64,000 bases of DNA from Burkholderiales bacterium (GCA_020848075.1 JADLAV010000087.1:1-64000); one strand, 5' to 3'; shown: positions 1-9,199, counted from the stretch's first letter. Numbers and translations are program-made. The notes: a model not told the origin generated them from the sequence alone.

Positions 1-98
1 CGTGTGCCATCCCTACCCCCTACGCCGCATGGGCGTCATCACCTGAGGCAAGAGCCGGATGCGGGAAATCCGCTCGTCCGGATCTGTGGAGGGGGTGA

Positions 99-320
99 TC
101 AGTAATGGTCATTCCTACTCCGACTCTCTTCGGGCCGGCCGTTCCGCTGAAAAGCATACTCTTCCCAGGCGCGCTCCACATCGATCCGTTTCCAGACGAT
201 CCGCGTGCCGACCTTCACCGGCTTGGGAAGCAGCGGTCGAAGGTGCATGTCGAAGGCGCGCCGTCCCACCCGCAGGTACTGCAGCGTCTCGGCGTAGGTA
301 AGATTCGGAGCGTCGGACAT
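99..320 (-). CDS. Excisionase/AlpA-like small DNA-binding protein
   Basis: A 73-residue protein starting at the ATG at 320. The N-terminal half (LTYAETLQYLRVGRRAFDMHL) is a winged helix-turn-helix of the MerR/excisionase (HTH_17) type, and it is followed by a short beta-like stretch ending in IVWKRIDVERAWEEY, the usual end of this domain. Longer upstream reading frames exist but lack homology-like sequence. Such proteins act as recombination directionality factors or as regulators beside tyrosine integrases. An integrase would be expected just to the left, outside the window. The class is clear; the exact role (Xis or regulator) is inference. Confidence 0.7.
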   Translation of the reverse strand: MSDAPNLTYAETLQYLRVGRRAFDMHLRPLLPKPVKVGTRIVWKRIDVERAWEEYAFQRNGRPEESRSRNDHY

Positions 321-641
321 CTTGAACGAGTCGGTGCGGAGGAAACTCAGGCATCTGTCGATTACGCCCGCGCCACCGCAATCCGGCGCGCCGCAGCGCG
401 AATGCCCTGGATCCCGTCGACGTGCGGAGGGGCGGTCGAAGCAGAGACGACACGGTCGCCTGCGATATCTGGGCACATGCGAGCACAGAAGGTTGACAGG
501 TGCGGCTCTGAACAAACACCAATGGCGTTGACGTAGCGGATATCGACAGGGAGGGCCGCATAACGAGTGCGGCGCTCGATGTCAGTCGTGATGAGGCTTC
601 GACCGACGCAGAGCCGAAGTTAGCAATCGCGCTCTGGCTAG

Positions 642-680
642 AGAACTAGCAGAACTGACGGGCCCTATCAGAACTGATAG
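642..680. promoter_or_regulatory. AGAACT repeats and 16-bp palindrome upstream of the 692 gene
   Basis: The 370-bp stretch 321-691 has no gene I can support. Just before the next start it carries AGAACT three times (642-647, 651-656, 671-676). The last copy lies inside a perfect dyad CTATCAG-AA-CTGATAG (665-680), and CAGAACTGA occurs as a direct repeat (650-658, 669-677). This looks like a repressor or regulator binding region for the downstream gene. No matching -35/-10 pair is convincing. Confidence 0.4.
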
Positions 681-691
681 TCCCCAGTTCG

Positions 692-1765
692 ATGAGCGAA
701 GCGCGATGCTTGCCCGGACTACGACTGCCAGTCCCAATCGTTATGCACATCGCGCGGGCGTATTGCGTCCAGGCCGGCAAGGTCGTCGACATCTACCAAG
801 CTCGGGCACTGTTCTTCGAGCAAGAAGAGCCCCGACGCAGGTTTGAGTTTCTCTGCTCGTACGACACCTGCAGGTCCGCCAACGCGACCCGAGTGACCGG
901 CGTCAACTACGACAAGCTGGTCGAGGACGAGCGCGATCGGATCCTCGTCAAGCCGCACTTCCGCATGAACCCGGAAACGCCGCACAGCGTAGGCTGCGAA
1001 TGGGTTGCACGGGAGCGGGCCGAGGAGGCAGCCGACGCGCGTGACCGAGAACCGGCGCAGCGGCGGGGGATGCGTTCCTTCCGGAACCTGAAGTCCTCCG
1101 ATTTCGTTGATGTCTTTTTGCCGGCGCAGTTAGCCCGTGGGCCGCCGTGTGAATCCGCCGAATCGTCACGAACGAGTGGTGCAGGACGAGAGCCGACCGC
1201 TGCGGACCCAGTCTCGACGCGCACCCGCGCAGGCCGATCGAAGCTAACGCGCGTCGACTTCCTTGAGACGGTCGTGAGCGCGTACGAGCTCCTGGAGGCC
1301 GACGAGCGACGGGAAGCGAAGCTGCGGATCGGTCGCGAAGCGAGCCTTCCGTACAACAGGGCATTCTGCCGAGTGGAGCGGTACTTTCTCGCACGAGGGG
1401 CCCGCATATTTCACGGCGGCGTTCGGGTGCAAGCCCACGGGCCCAACTTTTCGGTGCGGTTCTTCGACCGAGTCATCGTCCCTGCGCCGATGAGGCCAGG
1501 GGAGGCGAGGGAACTCGTGCTGTACTTGAAGCGGGAGGCCTTGCTGCAGCACTGGAACGGCAGGTTCCTGACCCTCCAGCTAGCGGAGGCGACCAAGCCG
1601 GGGCACTATGCGCATTGCTACTTCTTCGGGCGCGTCGTGGATCATCCGACCTTGGCCGAGCGGCTTGCGGTGGAAGTTCGGAGTCTCGAACATTTGGCGT
1701 TCACCGTCCGTCGGCGAGCTATCGCCAGCAAACGTGCCACGACCTCTGAACTAATCTCCTATTAG
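692..1765 (+). CDS. Hypothetical protein with a CoiA-like zinc-binding N-terminus
   Basis: A 357-residue protein that I do not recognise as a whole. Residues about 50-105 carry a C-x4-C pair (FLCSYDTC), then HFR, and later H-x3-C (HSVGCEW). This spacing resembles the metal-binding front end of CoiA-like and some restriction-like proteins. The middle (about 115-180) is low-complexity and probably disordered. The C-terminal half (about 185-345) is a folded, basic domain of unknown type. The start could also be the ATG at 743, since neither has a clear ribosome-binding site. It sits alone near the element's left end, behind the AGAACT repeats. The product is real by length and composition; its function is unknown. 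Confidence 0.55.
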   Translation: MSEARCLPGLRLPVPIVMHIARAYCVQAGKVVDIYQARALFFEQEEPRRRFEFLCSYDTCRSANATRVTGVNYDKLVEDERDRILVKPHFRMNPETPHSVGCEWVARERAEEAADARDREPAQRRGMRSFRNLKSSDFVDVFLPAQLARGPPCESAESSRTSGAGREPTAADPVSTRTRAGRSKLTRVDFLETVVSAYELLEADERREAKLRIGREASLPYNRAFCRVERYFLARGARIFHGGVRVQAHGPNFSVRFFDRVIVPAPMRPGEARELVLYLKREALLQHWNGRFLTLQLAEATKPGHYAHCYFFGRVVDHPTLAERLAVEVRSLEHLAFTVRRRAIASKRATTSELISY

Positions 1766-2298
1766 CGCTTCGCGGGGCGCCGGTTCGAACCACGCGCTGC
1801 TCGTGCTCTTGCCGCAGTGCGTGGCGGCTGAAGAGTGCCGACAACCTTGGGGCTGTCCGTCGGGGGCGCGGCGTCAGTCTCGTGGCAAGCGCAAGCCTCG
1901 CCGTGCGCCGCCGCCACCAATTCATCCAGGATTCCGCATTCGCGCACCGCGTGGTTCGTTTCGCATTGCGCCCGCAAGGCAGCGAGCTGCTTTTCGAGCG
2001 CACGCATGCTCGCGAGGCGCGCACGCACGCGCGCGAGGTGACCATCGATCAGGCGGTTGACGTCGCCGCAGTCGGCGTCGGGCCGCGCCATGAACTCGAG
2101 CAGCCGCCTGACGTCGGCGAGCGGCATGTCGAGCGCCCGGCAATGGCGAATGAACGCGAGTCGCTCGAGATGCGCGGGCCCGTAGGCTCGATAACCATTC
2201 GCTTCGCGGGTGGGCGGCAGCAGCAGACCCGCTTTCTCGTAGTAGCGCACGGTCTGAATGTCGACGCCGGTATCTCGCGATAGCTCACCGATCCTCAT
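1762..2298 (-). CDS. cadR: MerR-family metal-responsive regulator (CadR/PbrR type)
   Basis: The N-terminal MerR winged helix (MRIGELSRDTGVDIQTVRYYEKAGLL) is followed by the long dimerisation helix and a C-terminal metal site. Cysteines occur at the CadR/PbrR positions (DCGDVN, the ECGIL segment, and CACHE near the end), and a basic tail follows. Such proteins bind Cd(II), Pb(II) or Zn(II) and untwist a promoter with a long spacer. The start used is the ATG at 2298, where homology-like sequence begins; an upstream ATG at 2334 adds 12 residues. The gene is divergent from the CDF transporter and shares the intervening operator. Which metal it senses cannot be settled from sequence alone. Confidence 0.8.
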   Translation of the reverse strand: MRIGELSRDTGVDIQTVRYYEKAGLLLPPTREANGYRAYGPAHLERLAFIRHCRALDMPLADVRRLLEFMARPDADCGDVNRLIDGHLARVRARLASMRALEKQLAALRAQCETNHAVRECGILDELVAAAHGEACACHETDAAPPTDSPKVVGTLQPPRTAARARAARGSNRRPAKR

Positions 2299-2343
2299 CT
2301 CCGGTCCACGTGGCGGTTGAGTCGTCATCGCCATTCTAGTCGG

Positions 2344-2374
2344 TTGACTCTATAGCGGCTATAGGGTTTTACAT
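2344..2374 (+). promoter_or_regulatory. MerR-type metal-inducible promoter/operator
   Basis: TTGACT (2344-2349) and TTACAT (2369-2374) are separated by 19 bp, the over-long spacer typical of MerR-family targets. The spacer holds the dyad CTATAG-CGG-CTATAG, closely like known pbr/cad operators. Transcription would start near 2381, so the downstream CDF gene must start after that point. Confidence 0.75.
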
Positions 2375-2396
2375 GGGCGCCTGGATGAACAGGATC

Positions 2397-3044
2397 ATGT
2401 CGGATTGTTGCGCGGGCGATCGCGTCCAGCAACCTCGCCCGGTCGGTCCGCGCTTTCGGAGGGCGCTTTGGGTCGCGCTCGCGGTCAACGCCGTCATGTT
2501 CCTCGTCGAGATCGCCGGGGGGCTCAAGTCGGGATCAGTGTCGCTGCTCGCCGACGCGGTGGACTTCGCCGGCGACGCCGCGAACTACGGGCTGTCCCTC
2601 GCGGTGCTGTCGCTGGGCCTCGCCTGGCGCGCGCGTGCGGCGCTCATCAAGGGGCTCACGATGGGCGCCTACGGCGTGCTCGTCCTCGCGACGACTGCAT
2701 GGGCGGCTGCCGCAGGCATTCCGCCGGAGCCCGTGACCATGGGTGTGATCGCGCTGAGTGCGCTCGCAGCCAACGTCGGCGTTGCAGCCATGCTCTACGC
2801 CTGGCGCGAGGGTGACGCCAACATGCGCTCGGTGTGGCTGTGCAGTCGCAACGACGCCGTGGGGAACGTGGCGGTGGCGCTCGCCGCGGTGGGCGTGTTC
2901 GGCACCGGCACCGCGTGGCCCGACTTGCTTGTGGCAGGCGTGATGGCGACGCTCGCGCTTTCCGCGGCGGCGAGCGTCGTGCGACAGGCGCGAGGAGAGC
3001 TCGCCGACGTCGCGCGCGGGGTGCGCAGAGCGCCCGCTAGTTGA
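2397..3044 (+). CDS. CDF-type cation transporter
   Basis: A polytopic membrane protein of about 215 residues. It begins MSDCCAGD, then shows transmembrane segments including FLVEIAGG and an acidic helix SLLADAVDFAGDAANYG, the metal-site helix of cation diffusion facilitators. These proteins export Zn, Cd or Co in exchange for protons at the inner membrane. It lacks the long cytoplasmic C-terminal domain of ZitB/CzcD, like other short members beside MerR regulators. The ATG at 2373 lies inside the promoter -10, so the ATG at 2397 (or 2385) is the plausible start. It is probably induced by the divergent CadR-like regulator. Confidence 0.75.
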   Translation: MSDCCAGDRVQQPRPVGPRFRRALWVALAVNAVMFLVEIAGGLKSGSVSLLADAVDFAGDAANYGLSLAVLSLGLAWRARAALIKGLTMGAYGVLVLATTAWAAAAGIPPEPVTMGVIALSALAANVGVAAMLYAWREGDANMRSVWLCSRNDAVGNVAVALAAVGVFGTGTAWPDLLVAGVMATLALSAAASVVRQARGELADVARGVRRAPAS

Positions 3045-3101
3045 CGGGCGGGTTCTCCCCATCCTTGCGCCTCGTCGCGACGTTCGGCTAGACTCGCCCG
3101 C

Positions 3102-3458
3102 GTGTTTCGCATCCGCCCATCCACGGTCTTGCTGGTACTGGCGCTTTTCTTGGCCAGTGCGGTCGTGAGCTCGATCGCGCCCCTTGTCGACAAGCACGAC
3201 GCGCCTGGGCACGATACCGGCGCGTTGTCGCTCGCGGATTCGACGGATGCCGGTGATGAAGGGGCCGGCGGCGACAACCCGAGCTGCAACCACGCATGCC
3301 ATCTTCTTCACCATTTCCAGGGTAGCGTCGATCGATCCGCGACGAATGCCCTCCGGCCGTGGTCCCGCGCATACGTCATCGCGGATCCCGGCATTCCGCC
3401 GCAACTTTTCTTCGACCCTCATCTTCGCCCGCCTCGCGTCCCTGCCCAGTCCGTCTGA
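3102..3458 (+). CDS. Small periplasmic protein, CzcI-like
   Basis: A 118-residue protein with a GTG start, an N-terminal signal or anchor segment (TVLLVLALFLASAVVSSIAP) and a short His/Cys patch (CNHACHLLHHF) in the middle. The position directly before czcC, and the size, match the small CzcI/CnrY-like accessory proteins that precede RND metal pumps. Their role is poorly defined and may be metal sensing or modulation. The call rests on context plus the His patch and is tentative. Confidence 0.5.
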   Translation: MFRIRPSTVLLVLALFLASAVVSSIAPLVDKHDAPGHDTGALSLADSTDAGDEGAGGDNPSCNHACHLLHHFQGSVDRSATNALRPWSRAYVIADPGIPPQLFFDPHLRPPRVPAQSV

Positions 3459-3522
3459 CGACCTCTGAAGTACTTGGCACGGTGGCCTCCAGCCCCGTGC
3501 GTCGTAACCGGCAGGGAGCACC

Positions 3523-4836
3523 ATGGCATCCGCGAATCTGTACGACCCGTGCACGCCGCCCGCACCGCGGGCCGTGTCGCGCACGCTAATAATCGTTCTC
3601 GGCGCGCTCCTCGCGTCAGCGGCGTGCGCGCAGGAGCTCACGCTCGAGGAGGCGCTCCGACGCGGGGAAGAGGCCAATCCCCGCCTCCGCGCAGCCCAGG
3701 CTGAGGCCTCGGCCCTCCAGGGGCAGCTGGAAGATGCCAGCGCGCTCCTCTGGAACAATCCCACGGCGGCCGGCGAGTTCGGCCGGCGCACGGTCCCGAA
3801 CGATGCGCGGCAGCGCGAATACCTCATCGGGATCTCGCAAGCGTTCGAGATCGCCGGCCAGCGGGGGTATCGGCGCGAGGAGGCCGAGCGTCTGCTCGCC
3901 GCCTACGCCGAGCAGATCCGGGAGCTGCGCCGGCAGGTCCGCGCGGAGGTGTCGCGGCGGTTCCTCGCCGTGCTCGCTCTGCAAATGCGCATCGAGACCG
4001 AGCGGGCGGTGCTCAAGCTTACCGAGGACTCGGCCGCCATCGTCGACAAGCGGTTCCGCGCCGGCGAGGACACCCGGCTCCAGGCGAACGTCGCCGAAGT
4101 CGAGGCGGACCGGGCGCGCAATGAGGTCCGGTCGCTCGAGGAGCAACTGGTGCAGGCACGGGCGGAGCTCGCAGCGCTCCTTCAGCTCGCGCCCGCCGAT
4201 CTGCCGGCGGTGCGCGGCGAGCTCGGCGCCGTCACGCCCGCATACCGTCTGGACGAGCTGCTCGGATTGGTGGATGCGCGCCCGCAGTTCCGGGCTTTCG
4301 GGCATCGCGAGGAGGCTGCGCGCAACCGGCTCGCGCTCGAGCGTGCGTCGGTCTATCCCGATGTGACGCTCGGCGTGGGGACCGGGCAGGAGGGCCCGAG
4401 CGATGCGCGAGAGCGGCTCACGTTGTTCACGGTATCGGTGCCGCTGCCGCTCTTCCGCCGCAACGCCGCCGGGATCGGGCGGGCGTCGGCGGACCTCACC
4501 CGGACCCAGATCGAGCGGGAAGCCGCGCTCCGCGACGCGCGCGCTCAAGTCATCGCACTCTGGCGGAACTTCGAGAGCCTGGGCGTGCGGGTCGCACGGT
4601 TGCGCGACGCCGTGCTGCCACGGCTCAACGAGAACCAGCAGCTGTCGCAGCGGGCGCTGCGTGCCGGCGAGATCGGCATTGCGGAGCTCCTGCTCGTCAA
4701 CCGACAGCTGCTCGAGGCGCAGCGCGACTACTTCGCGGCGCTGACCGAGCACGAAACGACCCGCGTCACCCTCGAGGAGGCAGCGGGGTGGCCGCCCGAG
4801 CCGCGGCCTGCGACGAGCCCGGCCGCGAAGCCATGA
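3523..4836 (+). CDS. czcC: Outer-membrane factor of an RND metal efflux pump
   Basis: A 437-residue TolC-family protein. A signal peptide (about residues 20-38, ending ASAACAQE) is followed by the family start LTLEEALRRGEEANPRLRAAQAEA and two long coiled-coil repeats with a conserved beta-barrel segment between them. It forms the outer-membrane duct for the CzcBA pump. An AGGGAG ribosome-binding site lies at about -8 from the ATG at 3523. The stop overlaps an ATG (ATGA at 4833) leading into czcB. Heavy-metal OMFs are hard to separate into Czc, Cnr or Cus by eye; the HME-RND context is secure. Confidence 0.85.
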   Translation: MASANLYDPCTPPAPRAVSRTLIIVLGALLASAACAQELTLEEALRRGEEANPRLRAAQAEASALQGQLEDASALLWNNPTAAGEFGRRTVPNDARQREYLIGISQAFEIAGQRGYRREEAERLLAAYAEQIRELRRQVRAEVSRRFLAVLALQMRIETERAVLKLTEDSAAIVDKRFRAGEDTRLQANVAEVEADRARNEVRSLEEQLVQARAELAALLQLAPADLPAVRGELGAVTPAYRLDELLGLVDARPQFRAFGHREEAARNRLALERASVYPDVTLGVGTGQEGPSDARERLTLFTVSVPLPLFRRNAAGIGRASADLTRTQIEREAALRDARAQVIALWRNFESLGVRVARLRDAVLPRLNENQQLSQRALRAGEIGIAELLLVNRQLLEAQRDYFAALTEHETTRVTLEEAAGWPPEPRPATSPAAKP

Positions 4837-4856
4837 ACCACGAAGGGACCCCCATC

Positions 4857-6068
4857 ATGACCCAGGGCATCAGCGGCGCGGTCGCGATCCTCGCCCTTGC
4901 GGCGGCCATGCTCGCCGGCTGCGGCGAGCGGAGCGAGAGTGCAAATGCGGACGCGAAGCACGCAGCGAAGGGCGGGGCCGGCAAGGACGACCACGACCAC
5001 GCCAAGGAGGAAAAGGCCTCGAGCGACGCGATCAAGCTCACCGACGCCCAGATCGCCGCCGCCGGGATCAAGGTGGAAGCGCTCGCCCCCGCGACCGTGC
5101 GCAACCGGATCGTGGTCCCGGCCGAGATCCAGCCCAATCAGGATCGGATCGCACACGTTACGCCCCGCATCGCCGGCCGCATCGTGAAGGCGCCCGCTGC
5201 GCTCGGCGAGCGCGTGCGCGCAGGCCAGACGCTGGCGCTCCTCGACAGCATCGAACTCGGTGACGCGCAGTCCGCGTATCTCCAGGCTGCGAGCCGGTTC
5301 GCGACCGCCCGGGCCGACTTCGAACGCGCCGAGGGCCTCAACCGCGACCAGATCATTTCCCAGAAGGAATACTTGCGGATCCGCTCGGAATTTCAGCAGT
5401 CGGGTGCGGCGCTGCGTGCAGCCGAGGACAAGCTCCGGCTGCTCGGTGTTCCGCCGCCGGCGGCGACCGACCGCGCGACGTCGGTGTTTCCGCTGCTCGC
5501 GCCGTTCGCGGGGACAGTGATCGAGAAGGACGCGGTCCTCGGCGAGCTCGCGACGCCGGAGAAGACCCTGTTCACCGTTGCCGATCTGACGGTTCTGTGG
5601 GTGCAGGCGGCGCTGTTCGAGAAGGACCTCGCGATGGTCAGGGTCGGTGCGCCGGCCGAGATTACGGTCACCGCCTATCCGAACGAGCTGTTTCGCGGTC
5701 GCGTCGCGTACATCGGCGAGGTCTTCGACAAGCAGACCCGCACCGTCCGCGCGCGAATCGAAGTCGAGAACAAGGATGCCCGGCTCAAGCCTGACATGTT
5801 CGCGCACGCCTCAATCGAGGCGGGGGGGACGAGCGAAGCGTTGCTCCTCCCGCAAGAGGCGGTGGTGCTGATGCAGGGACAGCCCACCGTGTATGTCGAG
5901 GATGCGCACGGCTTCGAGCCGCGCCCCGTACAGCTCGGTGCGCGCTACGGCGGCCGCGTGGCGATCGAGGGCGGCGTCGCAGCGGGCGACCTCGTGGTCA
6001 CCGCCGGGGCGTACGCCCTCAAGGCGCGGGCGCTCAAGTCGCAGCTCGGGTCGGGCCACGTGCACTAG
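4857..6068 (+). CDS. czcB: Membrane-fusion (adaptor) protein of an RND metal pump
   Basis: About 403 residues: a lipoprotein signal (AMLAGCGER lipobox), a His/Asp-rich segment (DDHDHAKEE) that may bind metal in the periplasm, then barrel, lipoyl and alpha-hairpin domains in the usual order (IVVPAEIQPNQDRIAHVTPRI... GRIVKAPAALGERVRAGQTLALLDS). It links CzcA to CzcC. The ATG at 4857 has GAAGGGA upstream; an in-frame ATG at 4833 overlaps the czcC stop and would only lengthen the leader. Translationally coupled with czcC and czcA. Confidence 0.85.
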   Translation: MTQGISGAVAILALAAAMLAGCGERSESANADAKHAAKGGAGKDDHDHAKEEKASSDAIKLTDAQIAAAGIKVEALAPATVRNRIVVPAEIQPNQDRIAHVTPRIAGRIVKAPAALGERVRAGQTLALLDSIELGDAQSAYLQAASRFATARADFERAEGLNRDQIISQKEYLRIRSEFQQSGAALRAAEDKLRLLGVPPPAATDRATSVFPLLAPFAGTVIEKDAVLGELATPEKTLFTVADLTVLWVQAALFEKDLAMVRVGAPAEITVTAYPNELFRGRVAYIGEVFDKQTRTVRARIEVENKDARLKPDMFAHASIEAGGTSEALLLPQEAVVLMQGQPTVYVEDAHGFEPRPVQLGARYGGRVAIEGGVAAGDLVVTAGAYALKARALKSQLGSGHVH

Positions 6069-6079
6069 GAGCGGACGCG

Positions 6080-9000
6080 ATGCTCGAGAGAATCGTCGAT
6101 CTGTCGCTGCGCTACCGGCTGCTCGTGCTCGTGCTGTTCGGGCTGGCCGTGGTCGTCGGTGTCCAGGCATGGCGCGACCTGCCGGTGGACGCGTTCCCCG
6201 ACGTCACGCCGAACCAGGTCAACATCTACACGGAGTCGCCGGGCCTCGCGGCGGAGGACGTCGAGCGGCTGCTCACCGCCCCGATCGAGACGGCGATGGC
6301 GGGCCTGCCCCGCGTCGAGACGATCCGGTCGGTGTCGCTGTTCGGGCTCTCCTACGTCAGCGTCTATTTCAAGGACGACGTGGACATCTACTTTGCCCGG
6401 CGTCTCGTCGGCGAGAAGCTGCAGGAGGCGAAGGAGCGGCTCCCGCAGGGCTACGGCGAGCCCGTCCTCGGCCCCAACAGCTCGGGTCTTGGCCAGGTCT
6501 ACTGGTACACGATCAAGTCGGCTGACCCGAAGACCTCGCCGATCGAACTGCGGACGCTGCAGGACTGGACGGTGCGGCCGATCCTGCGCACCGCCGCGGG
6601 CGTCGACGACGTGACCTCGTGGGGCGGGTTCGAGAAGCAGTACCAGGTCGTCATCGATCCCGACAAGCTCGTCAAGTACAACCTCGGGTTCCGGGCGGTG
6701 GTCGACGCGATCGCGGCCAACAACCGGCAGGTCGGCGGCCAGTACGTGAACCTCGGCCCGGAGCAGTACCTGGTGCGCGGCCTGGGCCTCGTTACGGGGA
6801 CCGCCGACATCGCCAAGGTGGTGATCGCCGAGCGCGACGGGACGCCGATCTACGTGCGCGACGTCGCCGAGGTGCGCGAGGGACCGGCGCCGCGCTTCGG
6901 CGCGGTCACCGAGAACGGCAAGGAAGTGACGCTCGGCATCTCCCTCGGCCGCATCCACGAGAACGCGAAAAACGTCGTCGACGCCTCCAAGGCGAAGCTC
7001 AAGATCGCGCAAGCCGCGCTACCGAAGGGCGTAACGCTGTCGCCGGTCTACGACCGCACCGACATCGTCGACAAGGCCCTCGCGACAGCCGAGCGGGCAC
7101 TCGTCGAGGGGGCGATCCTGGTGGCGATCGTGCTGTTCCTCTTTCTCGGCGAGTTGCGCTCCGCGATCGTCGTAATCGTCACGCTACCGCTCGCGATGCT
7201 GATCGCGTTCATCCTGATGGGCCAGGCCCATCTTTCGGCGAACCTGATGTCGCTCGCCGGCCTCGCGATCGGGATCGGGATGATGGTCGACGGGGCGGTG
7301 GTGATGGTCGAGAACAGCTTCCGCTTGCTGTCCCACTACGCCGGCAAGGTGGTCGACCGCACCAACGTCGTCCTGCAGGCGGCGCGCGAGGTGGTGAACC
7401 CGATCGCCTTCGCGATCCTGATCATCATCGTGGTGTTCCTGCCGCTTTTCTCGCTCACCGGCCTGGAAGCCAAGCTCTTCAAGCCGATGGCCTACACGAT
7501 CACCTTCGCTATGGCCGGGTCGCTCGTCCTCACGTTGACCCTCGTCCCGGTCCTCGCCTCGCTGATCCTGCGCGCCAAGGTCGAGCGCGATACGTGGCTC
7601 GTGCGGACGGCGAAGCGCTTCTACCTCCCGGCTCTCGCCTGGAGCCTCGAGCGCAAACCGCTCGTGATCGGGGCGGCGCTCGCGCTACTCGCGGGATCGC
7701 TCGCGCTCTTTCCTTTCCTCGGCAAGGAGTTCATGCCGAACCTGCAGGAGGGGGCGATCATGTTCCGGGTCACGAGCATCCCGTCGACCTCGCTCGAGGA
7801 ATCGATCCGGGTGTCCGAGAGAATCGATACGGCGCTCCGCAAGCACTTCCCCCAGACGAAGTCCGTTGTCGCCACGATCGGCCGCGCCGAGAAGGGTGAA
7901 ACGGTCGACGTCAACTACATGGAGGTCCTGGTCGACGTGAACGACCCCTCGACCTGGCCCGAGAAGATGACCATGGCGGCGCTCTCCGAGGCGATGCAGG
8001 ACAGGATCGCCGAGGAGATTCCGACCGTCGTGATCGGCGCGACCCAGCCGATCCAGATGCGCGTGGAGGAGCTGATCTCGGGGGTGCGAGCGACGCTCGC
8101 GCTCAAGGTCTACGGGCCGGACCTGGCGACGCTGGACCGGCTCGCGGCCCAGGCGAAGGCGGTGCTGGAGAAGGTGCCCGGGGTGGCCGACCTCTCCGCC
8201 GAGGCGAACAAGGGAAAGCCGCAGATCGTGGTGCGGGTGAACCGGGACGAGGCGGCGCGCTACGGCATCAACGCCGACGAGATCCTGGAGGTCGTACGCG
8301 CCGGGATCGGCGGTTCCGCGGTGAGCACCTTGATCGACGGCGTGCGCCGGTTCGACATCGCGGTCCGTCTCGATGAGCGCTACCGCGCGAACGTCGAAGC
8401 GATCGGCCGCATCCCGATCCGGACGGCCGGCGGGGCGCTGATCCCGTTCTCGCGCGTCGCCACCATCGACACCGACGAGGGCTACAGCTTCGTGCGGCGC
8501 GAGCAGCTGCAGCGCTACGCCGTCCTGCAGATGGATGTCCGCGGTCGGGACGTCGACGGCTTCGTGCGCGAAGCGAACGAGCGGCTCGCCGGGCAGGTGA
8601 AGCTGCCCGAAGGTTATTGGCTGGAGTGGGGCGGCGCCTTCGAGAACCAGCAGCGCGCGATGGCGCGGCTCGCCCTCATCGTTCCGCTCACGATCGGGCT
8701 CATCTTCATCCTGCTCTACACGGCGTTCAACTCGCTCACTTACGCGACGCTGATCATCGCCAACGTGCCGTTCGCGATCATCGGCGGCCTGGTAGGTCTG
8801 TTTGTTACAGGCCAATACCTGTCCGTTCCGTCCGCGATCGGCTTCATCGCCGTGTTCGGGGTCGCCATGCTGAACGGGATCGTGCTCGTCTCGTTCATCA
8901 ACCAGCTGCGGCGCGAGGGGCGTTCGATACGGGAAGCGGTCACCCAGGGCGCCGCGCTGCGGCTGAGGCCCGTCCTGATGACCGCTTCGGTCGCGATCCT

Positions 9001-9199
9001 GGGACTGGTGCCGATGCTGCTGTCGCAGGGCGTCGGCGCCGAGACGCAGCGGCCGCTCGCAACCGTGGTCGTCGGGGGCCTTTTCACCTCCACGGCGCTG
9101 ACGCTGTTGCTCCTGCCGCTCTTCTACGAGTGGATCGAGACGCGCCGTGCGGCGGCGCGCGAGCGACGCGGGCGTGCCGCGGGCGCGGCGCCGGGCTGA
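6080..9199 (+). CDS. czcA: HME-RND metal efflux pump, inner-membrane component
   Basis: A 1039-residue, 12-TM RND protein with an N-terminal LSLRYRLLVLVLFG helix and full porter domains. The TM4 proton-relay motif reads GLAIGIGMMVDGAVVMVEN: the central Asp and the Glu are present, but the first Asp of the Zn/Co-type CzcA motif (DFG-x3-D) is a Gly. By the published HME grouping this points to a subgroup other than classic Co/Zn/Cd CzcA, so the substrate is best left as divalent or monovalent heavy metal. It exports metal from the periplasm or cytoplasm through CzcBC using the proton gradient. It starts 11 bp after czcB and is followed by a His-rich periplasmic protein and a PII-like protein. 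Confidence 0.9.
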   Translation: MLERIVDLSLRYRLLVLVLFGLAVVVGVQAWRDLPVDAFPDVTPNQVNIYTESPGLAAEDVERLLTAPIETAMAGLPRVETIRSVSLFGLSYVSVYFKDDVDIYFARRLVGEKLQEAKERLPQGYGEPVLGPNSSGLGQVYWYTIKSADPKTSPIELRTLQDWTVRPILRTAAGVDDVTSWGGFEKQYQVVIDPDKLVKYNLGFRAVVDAIAANNRQVGGQYVNLGPEQYLVRGLGLVTGTADIAKVVIAERDGTPIYVRDVAEVREGPAPRFGAVTENGKEVTLGISLGRIHENAKNVVDASKAKLKIAQAALPKGVTLSPVYDRTDIVDKALATAERALVEGAILVAIVLFLFLGELRSAIVVIVTLPLAMLIAFILMGQAHLSANLMSLAGLAIGIGMMVDGAVVMVENSFRLLSHYAGKVVDRTNVVLQAAREVVNPIAFAILIIIVVFLPLFSLTGLEAKLFKPMAYTITFAMAGSLVLTLTLVPVLASLILRAKVERDTWLVRTAKRFYLPALAWSLERKPLVIGAALALLAGSLALFPFLGKEFMPNLQEGAIMFRVTSIPSTSLEESIRVSERIDTALRKHFPQTKSVVATIGRAEKGETVDVNYMEVLVDVNDPSTWPEKMTMAALSEAMQDRIAEEIPTVVIGATQPIQMRVEELISGVRATLALKVYGPDLATLDRLAAQAKAVLEKVPGVADLSAEANKGKPQIVVRVNRDEAARYGINADEILEVVRAGIGGSAVSTLIDGVRRFDIAVRLDERYRANVEAIGRIPIRTAGGALIPFSRVATIDTDEGYSFVRREQLQRYAVLQMDVRGRDVDGFVREANERLAGQVKLPEGYWLEWGGAFENQQRAMARLALIVPLTIGLIFILLYTAFNSLTYATLIIANVPFAIIGGLVGLFVTGQYLSVPSAIGFIAVFGVAMLNGIVLVSFINQLRREGRSIREAVTQGAALRLRPVLMTASVAILGLVPMLLSQGVGAETQRPLATVVVGGLFTSTALTLLLLPLFYEWIETRRAAARERRGRAAGAAPG

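Noticed and set aside
1-10. Possible start of an integrase on the minus strand (ATG at 8-10 reading MAH)
   Set aside because: Only three codons are inside the window; nothing can be supported.
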